This document shows, in pieces, positions 8,416 through 17,126 of a stretch of DNA of 38,118 bases. Below the pieces are notes generated by a model. It ran no database searches, had not been told where the DNA came from, and was given only the letters and a program-made list of their open reading frames with translations. Every line of letters begins with the position of its first letter. Within the stretch, counting starts at the first letter, position 1. Source of the stretch: Chloroflexota bacterium (GTDB taxonomy: Bacteria; Chloroflexota; Anaerolineae; Aggregatilineales; Phototrophicaceae); NCBI GenBank assembly GCA_011523735.1, contig WTGB01000081.1, positions 1-38,118 of the forward strand, given 5' to 3'. A program made the position numbers and the translations under genes.

Positions 8416-9600
8416 ATGTCAGCACTGCTTGCCCTGCGGAATCACTTCGGTTCCGCGCGCCTGGTCGCGCTGCAATTGTTCAGCACGGCGGGCTTGGGCA
8501 TGGTTTACCCATATATCAATCTCTATCTCACTGAGATCGGATTCTCCGGCACCTTAATCGGCACACTGGCCAGCGTCGGCGCGATACTGACGCTGGCGCT
8601 GACGCCGCTGCTCAATCAAATCGCCGACCGCTTCATGCTCCATCGCCGTCTACTGATGTTTTATTTTGGCGGTTTTGCGCTTGCCAGCATCATCTTTGCC
8701 ACAACCCAGAGTCACTTGCTTGTGATTCTTGCCGTCTTGCTGTTCCGGGTCACAACTGGACCAAGCATGACGCTCGGCGCGCAATTGACGCTCACGCAGC
8801 TGATCCGCAGCGGCAAGAAGATTTTCGGCCAGATGCGTTCGTTCTCCGCGCTGGGTTTCGCCGTTTCCAGCGCAATGGCGGGGCAGGTATTCGCGCTCGG
8901 GGGATATTCATTGATATTCACCATCGGCGCGATACTGTCCTTGATCAGCGTGCAGTTGTCGACCATTTTCCCGGCGAAGCCAAAAGAAAAAGTGAAACCG
9001 GATTCGGGACCAACGCAGCCGCGCAACCGCGGCATTTACGTTTTAGCGGCCAGCCAATTCTTCGTCAGCATGTGCACGCACAACGCCTTCGCCTTCCTGT
9101 TCATTCACCTGAGCCAGAATCTGAGCGTGAACATTTCCGATATCGGTATATGGGCGGCGATGCTCGCTGTCGTGGAGTTCCCGTTCTATTATTTGACGGA
9201 TGCGCTGCTGCCGAGAGTGCGCCTCCGGGTCACCTATATTTTTGGCATCGTCGGCGTCGCGCTGACCACGCTCTGCATCGGCATTGTGCCGAATCTGGAG
9301 ATGCTGGTGCTGCTCTTCATTTGCCGGGGCGTGGCTTGGCCCGCATATCAATTGTCTTCCTACCGCTTGATGAACACGATCAGCCACCCGCGCAACGTGG
9401 CGACCAATCAAGCCATCGTGCAGGTGACGATGCCGGGAATCGCGCTTCTGCTCACCGGGTCGCTTTACGGCTGGGCTTATGACCATCTCGGCGCCGGTCC
9501 ATTTTACGCCTTGTGCGCGCTGGCTTGCGCGGCAGGCGTTTGCATCGTGCTCGTTGGTTATCGTCTTTTCGACCGGGCAACGGACCGGTCGGCCGGCTGA
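8416..9600 (+). CDS. MFS transporter (LacY/MFS_1-like)
   Basis: The product is 394 aa from ATG 8416, chosen because AGAAGG (8403-8408) lies 7 bases upstream; an in-frame ATG at 8257 would add 53 non-membrane residues and overlap the divergent gene. Twelve hydrophobic segments are visible, split by a central basic loop (about 195-215). A motif-A-like sequence, NQIADRFMLHRR, follows the second helix. The substrate cannot be read from sequence. It is transcribed divergently from the GT-C-like gene. Confidence 0.85.
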   Translation: MSALLALRNHFGSARLVALQLFSTAGLGMVYPYINLYLTEIGFSGTLIGTLASVGAILTLALTPLLNQIADRFMLHRRLLMFYFGGFALASIIFATTQSHLLVILAVLLFRVTTGPSMTLGAQLTLTQLIRSGKKIFGQMRSFSALGFAVSSAMAGQVFALGGYSLIFTIGAILSLISVQLSTIFPAKPKEKVKPDSGPTQPRNRGIYVLAASQFFVSMCTHNAFAFLFIHLSQNLSVNISDIGIWAAMLAVVEFPFYYLTDALLPRVRLRVTYIFGIVGVALTTLCIGIVPNLEMLVLLFICRGVAWPAYQLSSYRLMNTISHPRNVATNQAIVQVTMPGIALLLTGSLYGWAYDHLGAGPFYALCALACAAGVCIVLVGYRLFDRATDRSAG

Positions 9601-9721
9601 ATGCCACAAGCACTTGCAAGTCAGGACTTGGGTCACGGAAAATAAAGGACTCCATTAAAATCGATTCGGGCAGGTCGCCTGTATGCGCAACCAGGGAGAT
9701 ACGCGCTAGCCCGCCGGCTTG

Positions 9722-10837
9722 CTAATTGTCCTCCACCCGCAATTCAAGCCTCGCGTCGAGGAAACTGCCCAGCGACTCGGCTTCCGCTTCCAGCAGCCTT
9801 ATATCCGCAGCGCTCAAAGCTTCGTAAGGCGAGATGGCGACGCGCATACTCTTGCGCCGTTTTTCCAGTTTCCACGCTGCTCTGGCTTCGCCGTCGATGA
9901 TAACGCAGGCGCGGATCAGGCCGCCGCCGGGGTGAACCTGCTTGGCCTGGGCATCCGCGACCATGAAGGCGCGGCTCTCATAACCCAGCAGATAATTGTC
10001 ATAACGCGGCAAGAAGCGGGCGGTCCGTTCTCGCGCTGCGGCGTCGAGGTGATCAAGCTGCGCCTTTAGCATCTGCGCCTCGCCAGTGGGGATGGCGACC
10101 GTGACGCATTCAGCCGCGATTGCCCCCCAAGCGGCTTTGACCTGCGCTTTGCTCAAGCCCGACCAGCGGGCGAAATCAGCCGCTGTCGCCGGCGCGTAAG
10201 CTTCGAGGTAGCGGCGCGCGAAAACGGCGAGAGGCTCGGCCGGCATTGCTTCCGCTGCGTCAGCGGGCAGCCAGTCATCCAGCAGCGCGTATGTCAGGTC
10301 GCCGGCGCGTTCGGGACCGAGGCAGATGAGTCCACGCAGGGCGGCGAAGCGCAGGAGGTGATGGATGGCTTGACCTTCGACCGGGATGCCGCGCCCAGCC
10401 AGCGCTTCCGCCAGTTCCGGGCGGGTGAGAGCGCCTTCAGAGTTGAGAATGGACTCTATCGCCGGGAGCGCCTCTTCGCGGATTGTCTCGCTCAAACCGA
10501 GCTGCTCGTAACGGCGTCTGGTTCCGCGGATGGCGCCGGGTCCACAGAGCTTGAGTTGCCAGCGAATATCTTCCGCCGCGACCAAATGCAGCGTGCCGCG
10601 CAGGCTCCAGGTCAAGACGAAGCTGCGCTCCAGCTCGCGCGCCTGGATGACATCCGCCTGTGTTATGCCGCGGGCGCGCGCCTGGATCGCCAATTGCGCG
10701 GAAGCCCATTCTTGCGATTGCAGGGCGCAGAGGTGGCGCGCCGTCTCCGCGACCGATGAAGAGCGACTGCGGTTGCTCAACCGCTGGTGATGCCCCCGGA
10801 TTCGGCGGAGGTCTTCGTTTGAGGCAATTGTGATCAT
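9722..10837 (-). CDS. HTH_42 winged-helix protein, AlkZ/YcaQ-like
   Basis: The product is 371 aa, matching the usual 350-400 aa of the HTH_42 (DUF1006) family. Typical landmarks are visible: CALQSQEW at 37-44, WSLRGTLHLV at about 76-85, and a C-terminal ERTARFLPRYDNYLLGY stretch. Some family members (Streptomyces AlkZ, E. coli YcaQ) are DNA glycosylases that unhook interstrand crosslinks, using a Q-x-Q or Q-x-D motif; Q40 and Q42 here sit where that pair is expected, though the middle residue is serine rather than a large hydrophobe. DNA repair is therefore possible but unproven. The gene stands alone on the minus strand, divergent from the cytochrome gene. Confidence 0.85.
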   Translation of the reverse strand: MITIASNEDLRRIRGHHQRLSNRSRSSSVAETARHLCALQSQEWASAQLAIQARARGITQADVIQARELERSFVLTWSLRGTLHLVAAEDIRWQLKLCGPGAIRGTRRRYEQLGLSETIREEALPAIESILNSEGALTRPELAEALAGRGIPVEGQAIHHLLRFAALRGLICLGPERAGDLTYALLDDWLPADAAEAMPAEPLAVFARRYLEAYAPATAADFARWSGLSKAQVKAAWGAIAAECVTVAIPTGEAQMLKAQLDHLDAAARERTARFLPRYDNYLLGYESRAFMVADAQAKQVHPGGGLIRACVIIDGEARAAWKLEKRRKSMRVAISPYEALSAADIRLLEAEAESLGSFLDARLELRVEDN

Positions 10838-10862
10838 AACTTCGGCGCTTGCTTAGTCAGGA

Positions 10863-10891
10863 TTGAGTCGGGATTCCAGGAATGCGATAAT
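10863..10891 (+). promoter_or_regulatory. Promoter of the cytochrome c gene
   Basis: TTGAGT (10863-10868) and GATAAT (10886-10891) are separated by 17 bases, and TG at 10883-10884 makes an extended -10. The start codon GTG 10932 follows about 40 bases later. Confidence 0.6.
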
Positions 10892-10931
10892 AGAGGTCTA
10901 AGTTGGGCTTGTCAAAGGATGATCGGCGATC

Positions 10932-11357
10932 GTGAAATCGCTATTATGCGGATCTCGGCGCTTCCTGGTCTTTGCGCTTTTTAGCGCCTTGCTGTTGAGC
11001 GCTTGCAGTGCCGATGCGCCGCGCGTCGCCCTGGCCGATCTGGACTTCAGCCTGGCGGACCCCGGCAGCGGCGAAAAGCTCTTCAATCAGTCCAATAATG
11101 AATCGCCGGCCTGCTCTGCTTGTCACAGCCTCACGGGCGAAAGCAGCGGCATCGGCAATTCACTGGGGGACCTGGCAGCGGTGGCGGGCGCGCGCGTCAA
11201 AGGGCAGTCGGCGGAGGAATACTTGTATTGGAGCATCCTGCGGCCCGGTCAACATCTGGTGACTGGTTACGCCAATCTGATGTACAGCCGCTACGAAGAC
11301 AGCCTGGAACGAGCCGACCTGGCTGATCTGATTGCCTATTTGCTGACTTTGGATTAG
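10932..11357 (+). CDS. Lipoprotein cytochrome c (class I)
   Basis: The product is 141 aa from GTG 10932 (AAAGGA 12 bases upstream). A lipoprotein signal with lipobox LSAC ends at C25, so the mature protein should be anchored to the membrane by a lipid. One heme c site, CSACH, is at 61-65, with M117 (ANLMYS) as likely distal ligand. GEKLF before the heme and DLIAYLLTL at the end are typical of small class I cytochromes c. It should carry one electron at the outer face of the cytoplasmic membrane. The next gene, 48 bases downstream on the same strand, encodes a four-helix membrane protein that may be its partner. Confidence 0.92.
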   Translation: MKSLLCGSRRFLVFALFSALLLSACSADAPRVALADLDFSLADPGSGEKLFNQSNNESPACSACHSLTGESSGIGNSLGDLAAVAGARVKGQSAEEYLYWSILRPGQHLVTGYANLMYSRYEDSLERADLADLIAYLLTLD

Positions 11358-11405
11358 ATTTGAAGTTCGACGAGTTGCGATAAAAATCGTTAAGCGGAGG
11401 CTGTC

Positions 11406-11918
11406 ATGGATCTGAGTTCAGCCGGCGGCGCGTTGATCGTCACGATTCTGCGCCTGCTGCATATTGTTGGCGGCTTGGTCTGGGTTGGCGCGGCGATCGT
11501 CATGTCTTTTTACATCGAGCCGGTGCTGGCAAAAGCCGGCGCTGATGGGCGGCGCATCGCCCGGGGACTTTACAGCGAGACAAGTTTTCCCAGCCTGATT
11601 CCCCTATCGGCGCTGGTGACGACTGTCGCCGGTCTGCTCCTGTATGGCATGCTGTCTTATCATGAAGCGCTGAGCAGTGGCATGGGCTTGGTTTTGACGC
11701 TGGGCGCGCTCATCGGCTTGCTGGCTTTCGGGCATGGTTGGTTTGCGGTCTGGCGCCCGGCAAGCCAGTACGCCGCGTTCAGTGAATTGGACGCGGACGA
11801 GCAGGAAGCGCTGGAAGGCAAGCTGCGGACCAACGGTCGCATCAGCATGTGGCTGGCTTTGGTCTCGCTGGCGCTGATGGCGGGCGCGCGCTATATCGGT
11901 CCCGTATTGAGCATGTAG
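11406..11918 (+). CDS. Four-helix integral membrane protein (CopD/DUF2269-like)
   Basis: The product is 170 aa, with GGAGG 7 bases before the ATG. Four hydrophobic helices are visible near residues 10-33, 55-80, 90-115 and 145-168. The first helix contains LRLLHIVGGLVWVGA, the pattern of the CopD/DUF2269 group, where the histidine can be a heme b ligand; another histidine (GHGW) lies in helix 3. Together with the upstream lipoprotein cytochrome c this could be a small electron-transfer pair, but that is inference from adjacency. Its TAG stop lies inside a palindromic dispersed repeat (11914-11945). Confidence 0.72.
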   Translation: MDLSSAGGALIVTILRLLHIVGGLVWVGAAIVMSFYIEPVLAKAGADGRRIARGLYSETSFPSLIPLSALVTTVAGLLLYGMLSYHEALSSGMGLVLTLGALIGLLAFGHGWFAVWRPASQYAAFSELDADEQEALEGKLRTNGRISMWLALVSLALMAGARYIGPVLSM

Positions 11919-11945
11919 AGGCGAGCTGCCATCTCGCCCGCCCGT
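11914..11945 (+). repeat. Dispersed palindromic repeat overlapping a stop codon
   Basis: This is a copy of the family with core GTAGGGGCGA-loop-TCGCCCGC. Here arms GGCGAG (11920-11925) and CTCGCC (11933-11938) flank a 7-base loop, and the copy ends with CGCCCGT. The TAG of its GTAG start is the stop codon of the preceding membrane protein gene. The hairpin may also act as a weak terminator. Confidence 0.7.
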
Positions 11946-11972
11946 GACTGCTCCTCCCTAAACCAATAACGC

Positions 11973-12002
11973 TTGAGCAAGGGACGCTCCCCTGTGTATA
12001 TT
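11973..12002 (+). promoter_or_regulatory. Candidate murJ promoter
   Basis: TTGAGC (11973-11978) and TATATT (11997-12002) are separated by 18 bases. If used, transcription starts near 12009, which supports ATG 12046 over the in-frame TTG at 12001 as start of the next gene. Confidence 0.4.
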
Positions 12003-12045
12003 GAGGGGCAGCGCCACTCTCGGCGCCCTGAGCGAAAAGCAAGTG

Positions 12046-13767
12046 ATGACCGCGGAGCAGCCAATCGCCATCAGCGACCCCGATCTCTATGATGCCTTGC
12101 CGGGCGAGCAGGAGACCACCAATGCCCGCGTCGCCGGGGCAAGCGGGATTCTGGCGCTGGGCAATATATGCAGCCGCATTCTCGGCTTGACGCGGGAAAT
12201 TGTGCTCACCTTCCTCTTCGGCGCGACCGGCGCGGTCGATGCCCTGCAAGTCGCCATCATCGTGCCCAAGGCGATCTACGACCTGCTGATCGGCGGTCAT
12301 ATCAACGGCGCTATCGTTCCCGTCCTCAGCGATGTCATCACCCTGCGCGGCAAAGATGAATTGTGGCGGGTCCTGTCGGCTTTGGTCAGCCTGGTTATCG
12401 CCGCGCTGGCGGTGCTGGTCATACTGATCGAAGTGTTTGCGCCGCAGATCGTACCCCTGGTCGCGCCGGGGACTGACGCGGAAACGCGCCAACTGGCGAT
12501 TCAGCTTTTGCGCTTGACGGCGCCTTCGCTGCTGTTCCTGAGTTTGTTCGCCGTGTTCAGCGGGGCATTGTTCGCGTTGCGATCCTTTACGCTGCCAGCC
12601 TTTGCCGGCGTCGTCTTCAACGGCTGCATCGTGCTGGTCACACTGGCGCTGGCGCCGTCGGTGGTCTGGCAGCCGCTGCTTGCTGATCGCGCCGAGATAT
12701 TTCCTTTCGTCCTGGCGCGCCCGGCCGGCGGTATTATGGTGGTGGCTCTGGGCTGGCTGGCTGGCGCGGCCGCGCAAATGATCTTGCAGATGCCCGGTCT
12801 GCGTTTGAGGCGGCTGCGGCTGAGCGTCAACTGGCGGCATCCGGCGCTGAGAAGCATCGCCCTGCTGTATCTGCCGGTGATGTTTTCGCTGAGCATGGAC
12901 ACGCTGATCATCCGCCCCTTCAGTTATCGGCTCGCCAGCCTGACCGGCGATGGCGGCATCGCGATCATGAACTGGGCGACCACCCTGGTGCAATTCCCGC
13001 AGGGTTTGGTCGCGACCGCGATCAGCATCGCCATCTTGCCGACATTGGCGCGGCAATCGGCTGAGATGACGGCGCAGGCGCAGCGCGCCTTCAAAGACAC
13101 GCTGGGGCTGGGCTTGCGCTTGGCGACCACACTGATTTTGCCCGCCGCCACCGGTCTGTTTGTGCTGGCTGTGCCTATTATTGCGCTGCTATTTGAGAAC
13201 GGCGCTTTTCTGGCAGGGGACACGGAAATCACGGCGGGGGCGCTGCGGCTCTATCTGATCGGATTGCCCTTCGCCGCCATCGATCTGCTGCTGGTTTACG
13301 CCTTTTATGCGCGCAAGGATACGCTGACGCCGGCCCTGATCGGCATCGTCAGCCTGGTCTGCTATATGGGGGTCGCGCTGCTGCTCTTCGAGTCTTATGG
13401 CTTGTTCAGTTTGATGGCAGCCGATAGCGTCAAGCATTTTGTCCATGCCTCAATCAGCTGCGTGATTCTATGGCGGCGGCTGGGCGGCTTTGGCGGGCAA
13501 CGGCTGCGGCGCACCATGTTCAAGTCGGCCTTGGCCTCGATCATCATGGCGGCTATCGCGCTAGTCACGCTGCCCTCGCTTATGGACTGGATTGGTGACG
13601 TGAGTATCTTAAACGAATTGCTGCTAGTCGTCCTTTGCGCGCTGCTATATGGCGCTGTCTTTGTGCTGGCGGCGCGCTGGCTTAAGCTGCCCGAATTGTC
13701 CTGGTTGCTGAATCTGCTGCGGCAGCGGCTCGCCAAACTGCCGGCGGCAGATGAATCCAAGGCTTAA
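12046..13767 (+). CDS. murJ: Lipid II flippase MurJ (MviN)
   Basis: The product is 573 aa from ATG 12046. The N-terminal pattern ARVAGASGILALGNICSRIL, followed by GLTREIVLTFLFGATGAVDA, is the hallmark of MurJ/MviN, including the conserved arginine of GLTRE. About 13-14 hydrophobic segments follow, with the typical FPQGLVATAISIAILPTLAR stretch and the substrate-cavity arginine region. MurJ flips the peptidoglycan precursor lipid II across the cytoplasmic membrane. The ribosome site is weak and GTG 12043 is possible. The gene appears monocistronic; no other wall-synthesis gene is nearby. Confidence 0.93.
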   Translation: MTAEQPIAISDPDLYDALPGEQETTNARVAGASGILALGNICSRILGLTREIVLTFLFGATGAVDALQVAIIVPKAIYDLLIGGHINGAIVPVLSDVITLRGKDELWRVLSALVSLVIAALAVLVILIEVFAPQIVPLVAPGTDAETRQLAIQLLRLTAPSLLFLSLFAVFSGALFALRSFTLPAFAGVVFNGCIVLVTLALAPSVVWQPLLADRAEIFPFVLARPAGGIMVVALGWLAGAAAQMILQMPGLRLRRLRLSVNWRHPALRSIALLYLPVMFSLSMDTLIIRPFSYRLASLTGDGGIAIMNWATTLVQFPQGLVATAISIAILPTLARQSAEMTAQAQRAFKDTLGLGLRLATTLILPAATGLFVLAVPIIALLFENGAFLAGDTEITAGALRLYLIGLPFAAIDLLLVYAFYARKDTLTPALIGIVSLVCYMGVALLLFESYGLFSLMAADSVKHFVHASISCVILWRRLGGFGGQRLRRTMFKSALASIIMAAIALVTLPSLMDWIGDVSILNELLLVVLCALLYGAVFVLAARWLKLPELSWLLNLLRQRLAKLPAADESKA

Positions 13768-13893
13768 GGACAGCCTGCGGCAAATCGTAGCCCTCGACCA
13801 TAAACTCGGATAAACTCCCCCGAATGCGCTAAATCCTGGTGCTGCCCAGGATCGTGACCGGGCGGCGCGCGCATCCCGCTAGAGGCAAAATTG

Positions 13894-15093
13894 ATGAAAT
13901 CGAAGCGTCTGGACGACACGTTTAATCTCTGGATACTCTCTTCCCTCGTCTTCGCAGTCGGCGGTGTGGGAGCAGGTACGCTGGGTGTGGTTTGGATCTA
14001 TATGCAAGCTGACTTTGGCGTGACGCTGAGCGCCTTGGGCGTGATGCTCACCGTCGCCACTGTTGGGCGCACAATAACCAGCACGGTCAGCGGGGCAATC
14101 ATCGGTCGCTTCGGCATCGCCTGGGTCATGATGGGCGGCGCCATTGTCGGGGCATTCAGTCAACTCGGGCTCGCGCTGGCGCCATCCTGGCCAGTGTTCA
14201 TTATTGCCGCCCTCGGCCACGGCTTCGGTTCAGGCGTCATGGGTGTTGGACTGAATGCTTTCGCCGCCGTGCATTTCAGCGCTCGGCGCATGAACTGGCT
14301 ACACGGCAGCTTCGGCATCGGTTCAACAATCGGCCCCTTTTTGGTCACCATTATTGTCATCGATCTCGGCTTCGACTGGCGCTTGATATACGGTTTCTTC
14401 GCGCTGACGCGGGTCTTGATGTTCCTGATGTTCTATTTGACGCGGCATCAGTGGCGCATCAACGGCAGCAACAGGACCGGCGCCAAAGACTCACAAGCCA
14501 GCATGCGGCAAACCTTGAGCTTGCCGATCATTTGGCTGATGGTCGGCGCCTGGCTGATGGCCACCGGCAATGAATTGGTCGCCGGCCAGTTTGCCAACAG
14601 CTTCTTGATCGAAGCACGCTCGATGGAACCGAAAGTGGCGGGCGCCTGGGTCAGCGCTTATTGGGCCAGCCTCACCCTCAGCCGCTTCTTCGCCGGTTTC
14701 ATCATCACGCGAATCAGCAATGGCATGTACCTGCGCATAAACACGGTCTGCGTTATGTTGGGCGCCGCGCTGCTTTGGGCGGACCTCAGCCAGTTGGCCA
14801 GCTTGCTCGGGCTGGCAATGATCGGTTTCGCAATCGCCCCGTTTGCGCCATTGATGGCCTCTGATACGCCTGGGCGGGTCGGCAACTCGCACACGGCGAA
14901 CGCCATGGGAATTCAGTTCACGGGCGCCAGCCTGGGCATGGCTTTGCTCCCGTGGCTGAGCGGCGTCCTGGCTGAGACCTTTGGACTCGAGGTCATCCCA
15001 CAATTCGTATTCATTATCGCGCTGATCACCTTCGCACTGCATGAAGCAATCATGTGGCGCGAGATGCGTCATCCGCTCGCCAAAATCGCCTAG
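13894..15093 (+). CDS. MFS transporter, FHS (fucose permease)-like
   Basis: The product is 399 aa from ATG 13894 (AGAGG 8 bases upstream; a TTG codon lies directly before). Twelve hydrophobic segments are visible. GLNAFAAVHF, then MNWLHGSFGIGSTIGPFLV, resembles the N-x(n)-NxLHGxFGxGxxxGP pattern of FHS family sugar permeases, and GHGFGSGVMG precedes it. The gene ends 3 bases before the convergent mannonate dehydratase gene, so uptake of a sugar or uronate for that enzyme is a fair guess, but the substrate is not shown by sequence. Confidence 0.82.
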   Translation: MKSKRLDDTFNLWILSSLVFAVGGVGAGTLGVVWIYMQADFGVTLSALGVMLTVATVGRTITSTVSGAIIGRFGIAWVMMGGAIVGAFSQLGLALAPSWPVFIIAALGHGFGSGVMGVGLNAFAAVHFSARRMNWLHGSFGIGSTIGPFLVTIIVIDLGFDWRLIYGFFALTRVLMFLMFYLTRHQWRINGSNRTGAKDSQASMRQTLSLPIIWLMVGAWLMATGNELVAGQFANSFLIEARSMEPKVAGAWVSAYWASLTLSRFFAGFIITRISNGMYLRINTVCVMLGAALLWADLSQLASLLGLAMIGFAIAPFAPLMASDTPGRVGNSHTANAMGIQFTGASLGMALLPWLSGVLAETFGLEVIPQFVFIIALITFALHEAIMWREMRHPLAKIA

Positions 15094-15096
15094 CTG

Positions 15097-16146
15097 TTAT
15101 GCCAGTTTTTTGACCGCCTCGACCAGCGCCATGATGTAGCCGGTCGAATAGGCGTGGCCCCGATGCCGCCAATCGCTGTCGTCCAGCATCTCCGGCACAT
15201 GATCGTCGATGATGAAGCCATCAAAGCCTACCTCGTGCAGGGTCTGGATCGCGGCGACGACATCCACGTTTCCCTCGCCGGGGAAGCATTCCTGGAACTT
15301 GGGCACGCAGCCCTGCACATCGCGGAAGTGCACATAGAAGATTTTCCCGCGCGCGCCGAAATAGCGGATGGCATCGAGGACGCCATCGTTGTTTGAGCGA
15401 CCAGCGTAGACCATCTCCGAGAAGCAGCCCATGCAGAAATCCAGGCCGTGGTTGGGGCTGGGCGCCGCTTCGAGAGCGCGCTTGAAATTCTCGGGTTTAT
15501 AGAAGACGCGGCCGATACCTCCCAGCGATGGCACAGGCGGGTCATCGGGATGCAGCGCGATCTTGACGCGGGCCTCCTCCGCTGCCGGCAAGACCGCCTC
15601 CATGAAACTGACGTAATTGTCGAACATTTCTTCTTCGCTGTATTCGCGGTCTTCCGCCTCCGGCACATTGACGATGCCGGTGACGACTTCGCCGGCCAGC
15701 GCCCGTTGCATATCAAAGGCGGTGACTTTCACGCCGCCTCGGCCCGTCTGCGCGGGGGTGCGCCAGACGAGATTGGGCATCCAGTTCAAGCCCAGGATGG
15801 GGATGCCGGCTTCGCCCATATTCCGCAGGATCGTCTGATAATTGGCGATCTGTTCGGCGCGGCGCGGTCCGTTGAGCATTGCCTGGCGTATGAAAGCTGT
15901 CGGCACATTTTCGATGGCTTCCAGGTCGAGTTCATAGTCGTTGACGCGCTGCTTCAGGCGCTTGAGGTCAGCCAGTTCCCAGTAGCCTTTGTCGCCGGGC
16001 AGGTCATCCGAGGTTGGGATGAGGTCGATGCCTTTGCCGATCATGTTGAATTGCACGCCGCCCACGCCCAATTGCCTGGCGAAGGTCAAGTAGTCGTGAG
16101 TCGGCGAGGCATGCTGCCCCAGGGCGACTCGCATTTCTTTTGTCAT
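15097..16146 (-). CDS. uxuA: Mannonate dehydratase
   Basis: The product is 349 aa from ATG 16146, preceded by GGAG about 10 bases upstream; an in-frame ATG at 16197 would run over the promoter region of the divergent gene. The TIM-barrel enzyme is recognised by HPDDPP at 199-204, DFCMG at 236-240 (C238), YVHFRD at 271-276 (H273) and IIDDH at 312-316, which together supply the metal ligands, and by HRGHAYSTGYI near the end. It converts D-mannonate to 2-keto-3-deoxygluconate in glucuronate breakdown. UxuB, UxaC and KDG kinase are not seen under those names, although the PfkB protein at 28428-29537 could be a KDG-type kinase. It is divergent from an SDR gene. Confidence 0.93.
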   Translation of the reverse strand: MTKEMRVALGQHASPTHDYLTFARQLGVGGVQFNMIGKGIDLIPTSDDLPGDKGYWELADLKRLKQRVNDYELDLEAIENVPTAFIRQAMLNGPRRAEQIANYQTILRNMGEAGIPILGLNWMPNLVWRTPAQTGRGGVKVTAFDMQRALAGEVVTGIVNVPEAEDREYSEEEMFDNYVSFMEAVLPAAEEARVKIALHPDDPPVPSLGGIGRVFYKPENFKRALEAAPSPNHGLDFCMGCFSEMVYAGRSNNDGVLDAIRYFGARGKIFYVHFRDVQGCVPKFQECFPGEGNVDVVAAIQTLHEVGFDGFIIDDHVPEMLDDSDWRHRGHAYSTGYIMALVEAVKKLA

Positions 16147-16223
16147 GGCTCCGTCTCCAAGTTTCCCAAATCTGAGTAATTGTCTATAGTTTAGCATTCA
16201 GCGAGTGAAGGGAGAACAAAAGC
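16147..16223. promoter_or_regulatory. Divergent control region between uxuA and the SDR gene
   Basis: The 77-base gap contains CTATAG at 16184-16189. Read rightward it is part of TATAGT (16185-16190), with a poor -35 TTTCCC 17 bases upstream; read leftward it is part of TATAGA, with TTCACT 15 bases upstream. The two -10 elements therefore overlap and the genes may be co-regulated. Motif matches only. Confidence 0.35.
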
Positions 16224-17081
16224 ATGGCGGGAAGATCTGTTCTGGTCAGCGGCTCGGACGGGCGCATCGGCAAGGCGACGGTCAGGGAATTGCAGGCGCA
16301 TGGCTACGAGGTGACGCCGGCGGATATACGGCAGACGCAGCCTTGGATGACGCAGATTGTGGACTTTGAGGACATGGGCCAGGTGGTTGGCGTCATGCAA
16401 GGCCATGACGCGGTGGTGCATCTGGCGGCTATACCTTCGCCCAGCATGCATACCAATGAGGTCGTCTTCCGCAACAATGTCGTCTCCACCTTTAATGTGC
16501 TGGAAGCGGCCGCCATTCTCGGCATCAAAAAAGTCGTTATGGCCAGCAGCATTTCCGCGCTCGGATACGCCTTCCGTCATCTGCCCTTTAACCCGCTTCG
16601 CTTGCCCATTGATGAAACGCATCCGATGCTGTCGCAGGACTCGTATGGCTTGTCCAAGATGGTCGGCGAAGAACTCGCGGGTGGCTTCGCGCGGCGTCTG
16701 CCGGAGCTGTCGCTGGCGAGCTTGCGTTTCACGCTGGTGGTCGATGAGCAGCAGCGCGAATGGATTGGTCCCGCCCGCAAGCAGCCGCCGGATAGCGCGG
16801 CGACGCATGGCGCTTTCTGGACCTTTGTCGATGTTCGCGACGCCGCGGCCGCCTGTCGCCTGGCGCTGGAATATAACGAACCTGGACACGAGGCTTTTCT
16901 GATCTGCGCCCCGCAAATCTACCGTCCAGAAGATCTGCGGGACTTATTCGCGAAGTATTTCCCGGGAGAGTATCCGGTGGCGGAGCGGCTGCGTGGACAA
17001 GATAGTCCGGTAGATTGCAGCAAGGCGGAGCGACTGCTGGGCTGGCGCGCGCGTTACAATTGGGATGGCGAGCCCCTCTGA
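16224..17081 (+). CDS. NAD-dependent epimerase/dehydratase (extended SDR, uronate-dehydrogenase-like)
   Basis: The product is 285 aa, with GGGAG about 10 bases before the ATG. The Rossmann glycine motif is GSDGRIG at 10-16. VVHLAA at 64-69 and the catalytic pair Y141/K145 (SYGLSK) are in place, and S109/S111 fit the catalytic serine region. Short extended SDRs of about 270-290 aa that start with a GxxGxIG motif include uronate dehydrogenases, which oxidise glucuronate or galacturonate to the lactone with NAD. Adjacency to mannonate dehydratase supports a uronate role, but sugar epimerase activity is not excluded. Confidence 0.82.
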   Translation: MAGRSVLVSGSDGRIGKATVRELQAHGYEVTPADIRQTQPWMTQIVDFEDMGQVVGVMQGHDAVVHLAAIPSPSMHTNEVVFRNNVVSTFNVLEAAAILGIKKVVMASSISALGYAFRHLPFNPLRLPIDETHPMLSQDSYGLSKMVGEELAGGFARRLPELSLASLRFTLVVDEQQREWIGPARKQPPDSAATHGAFWTFVDVRDAAAACRLALEYNEPGHEAFLICAPQIYRPEDLRDLFAKYFPGEYPVAERLRGQDSPVDCSKAERLLGWRARYNWDGEPL

Positions 17082-17126
17082 TGATCGTTGCGCCTTGGGA
17101 TGAAGGCGGCATGATTACGCGGCTGG

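Noticed and set aside
11842..13056. 404-codon minus-strand open frame opposite murJ
   Set aside because: The translation is rich in Q, H, R and D in the manner of an antisense frame, and murJ on the other strand is certain.
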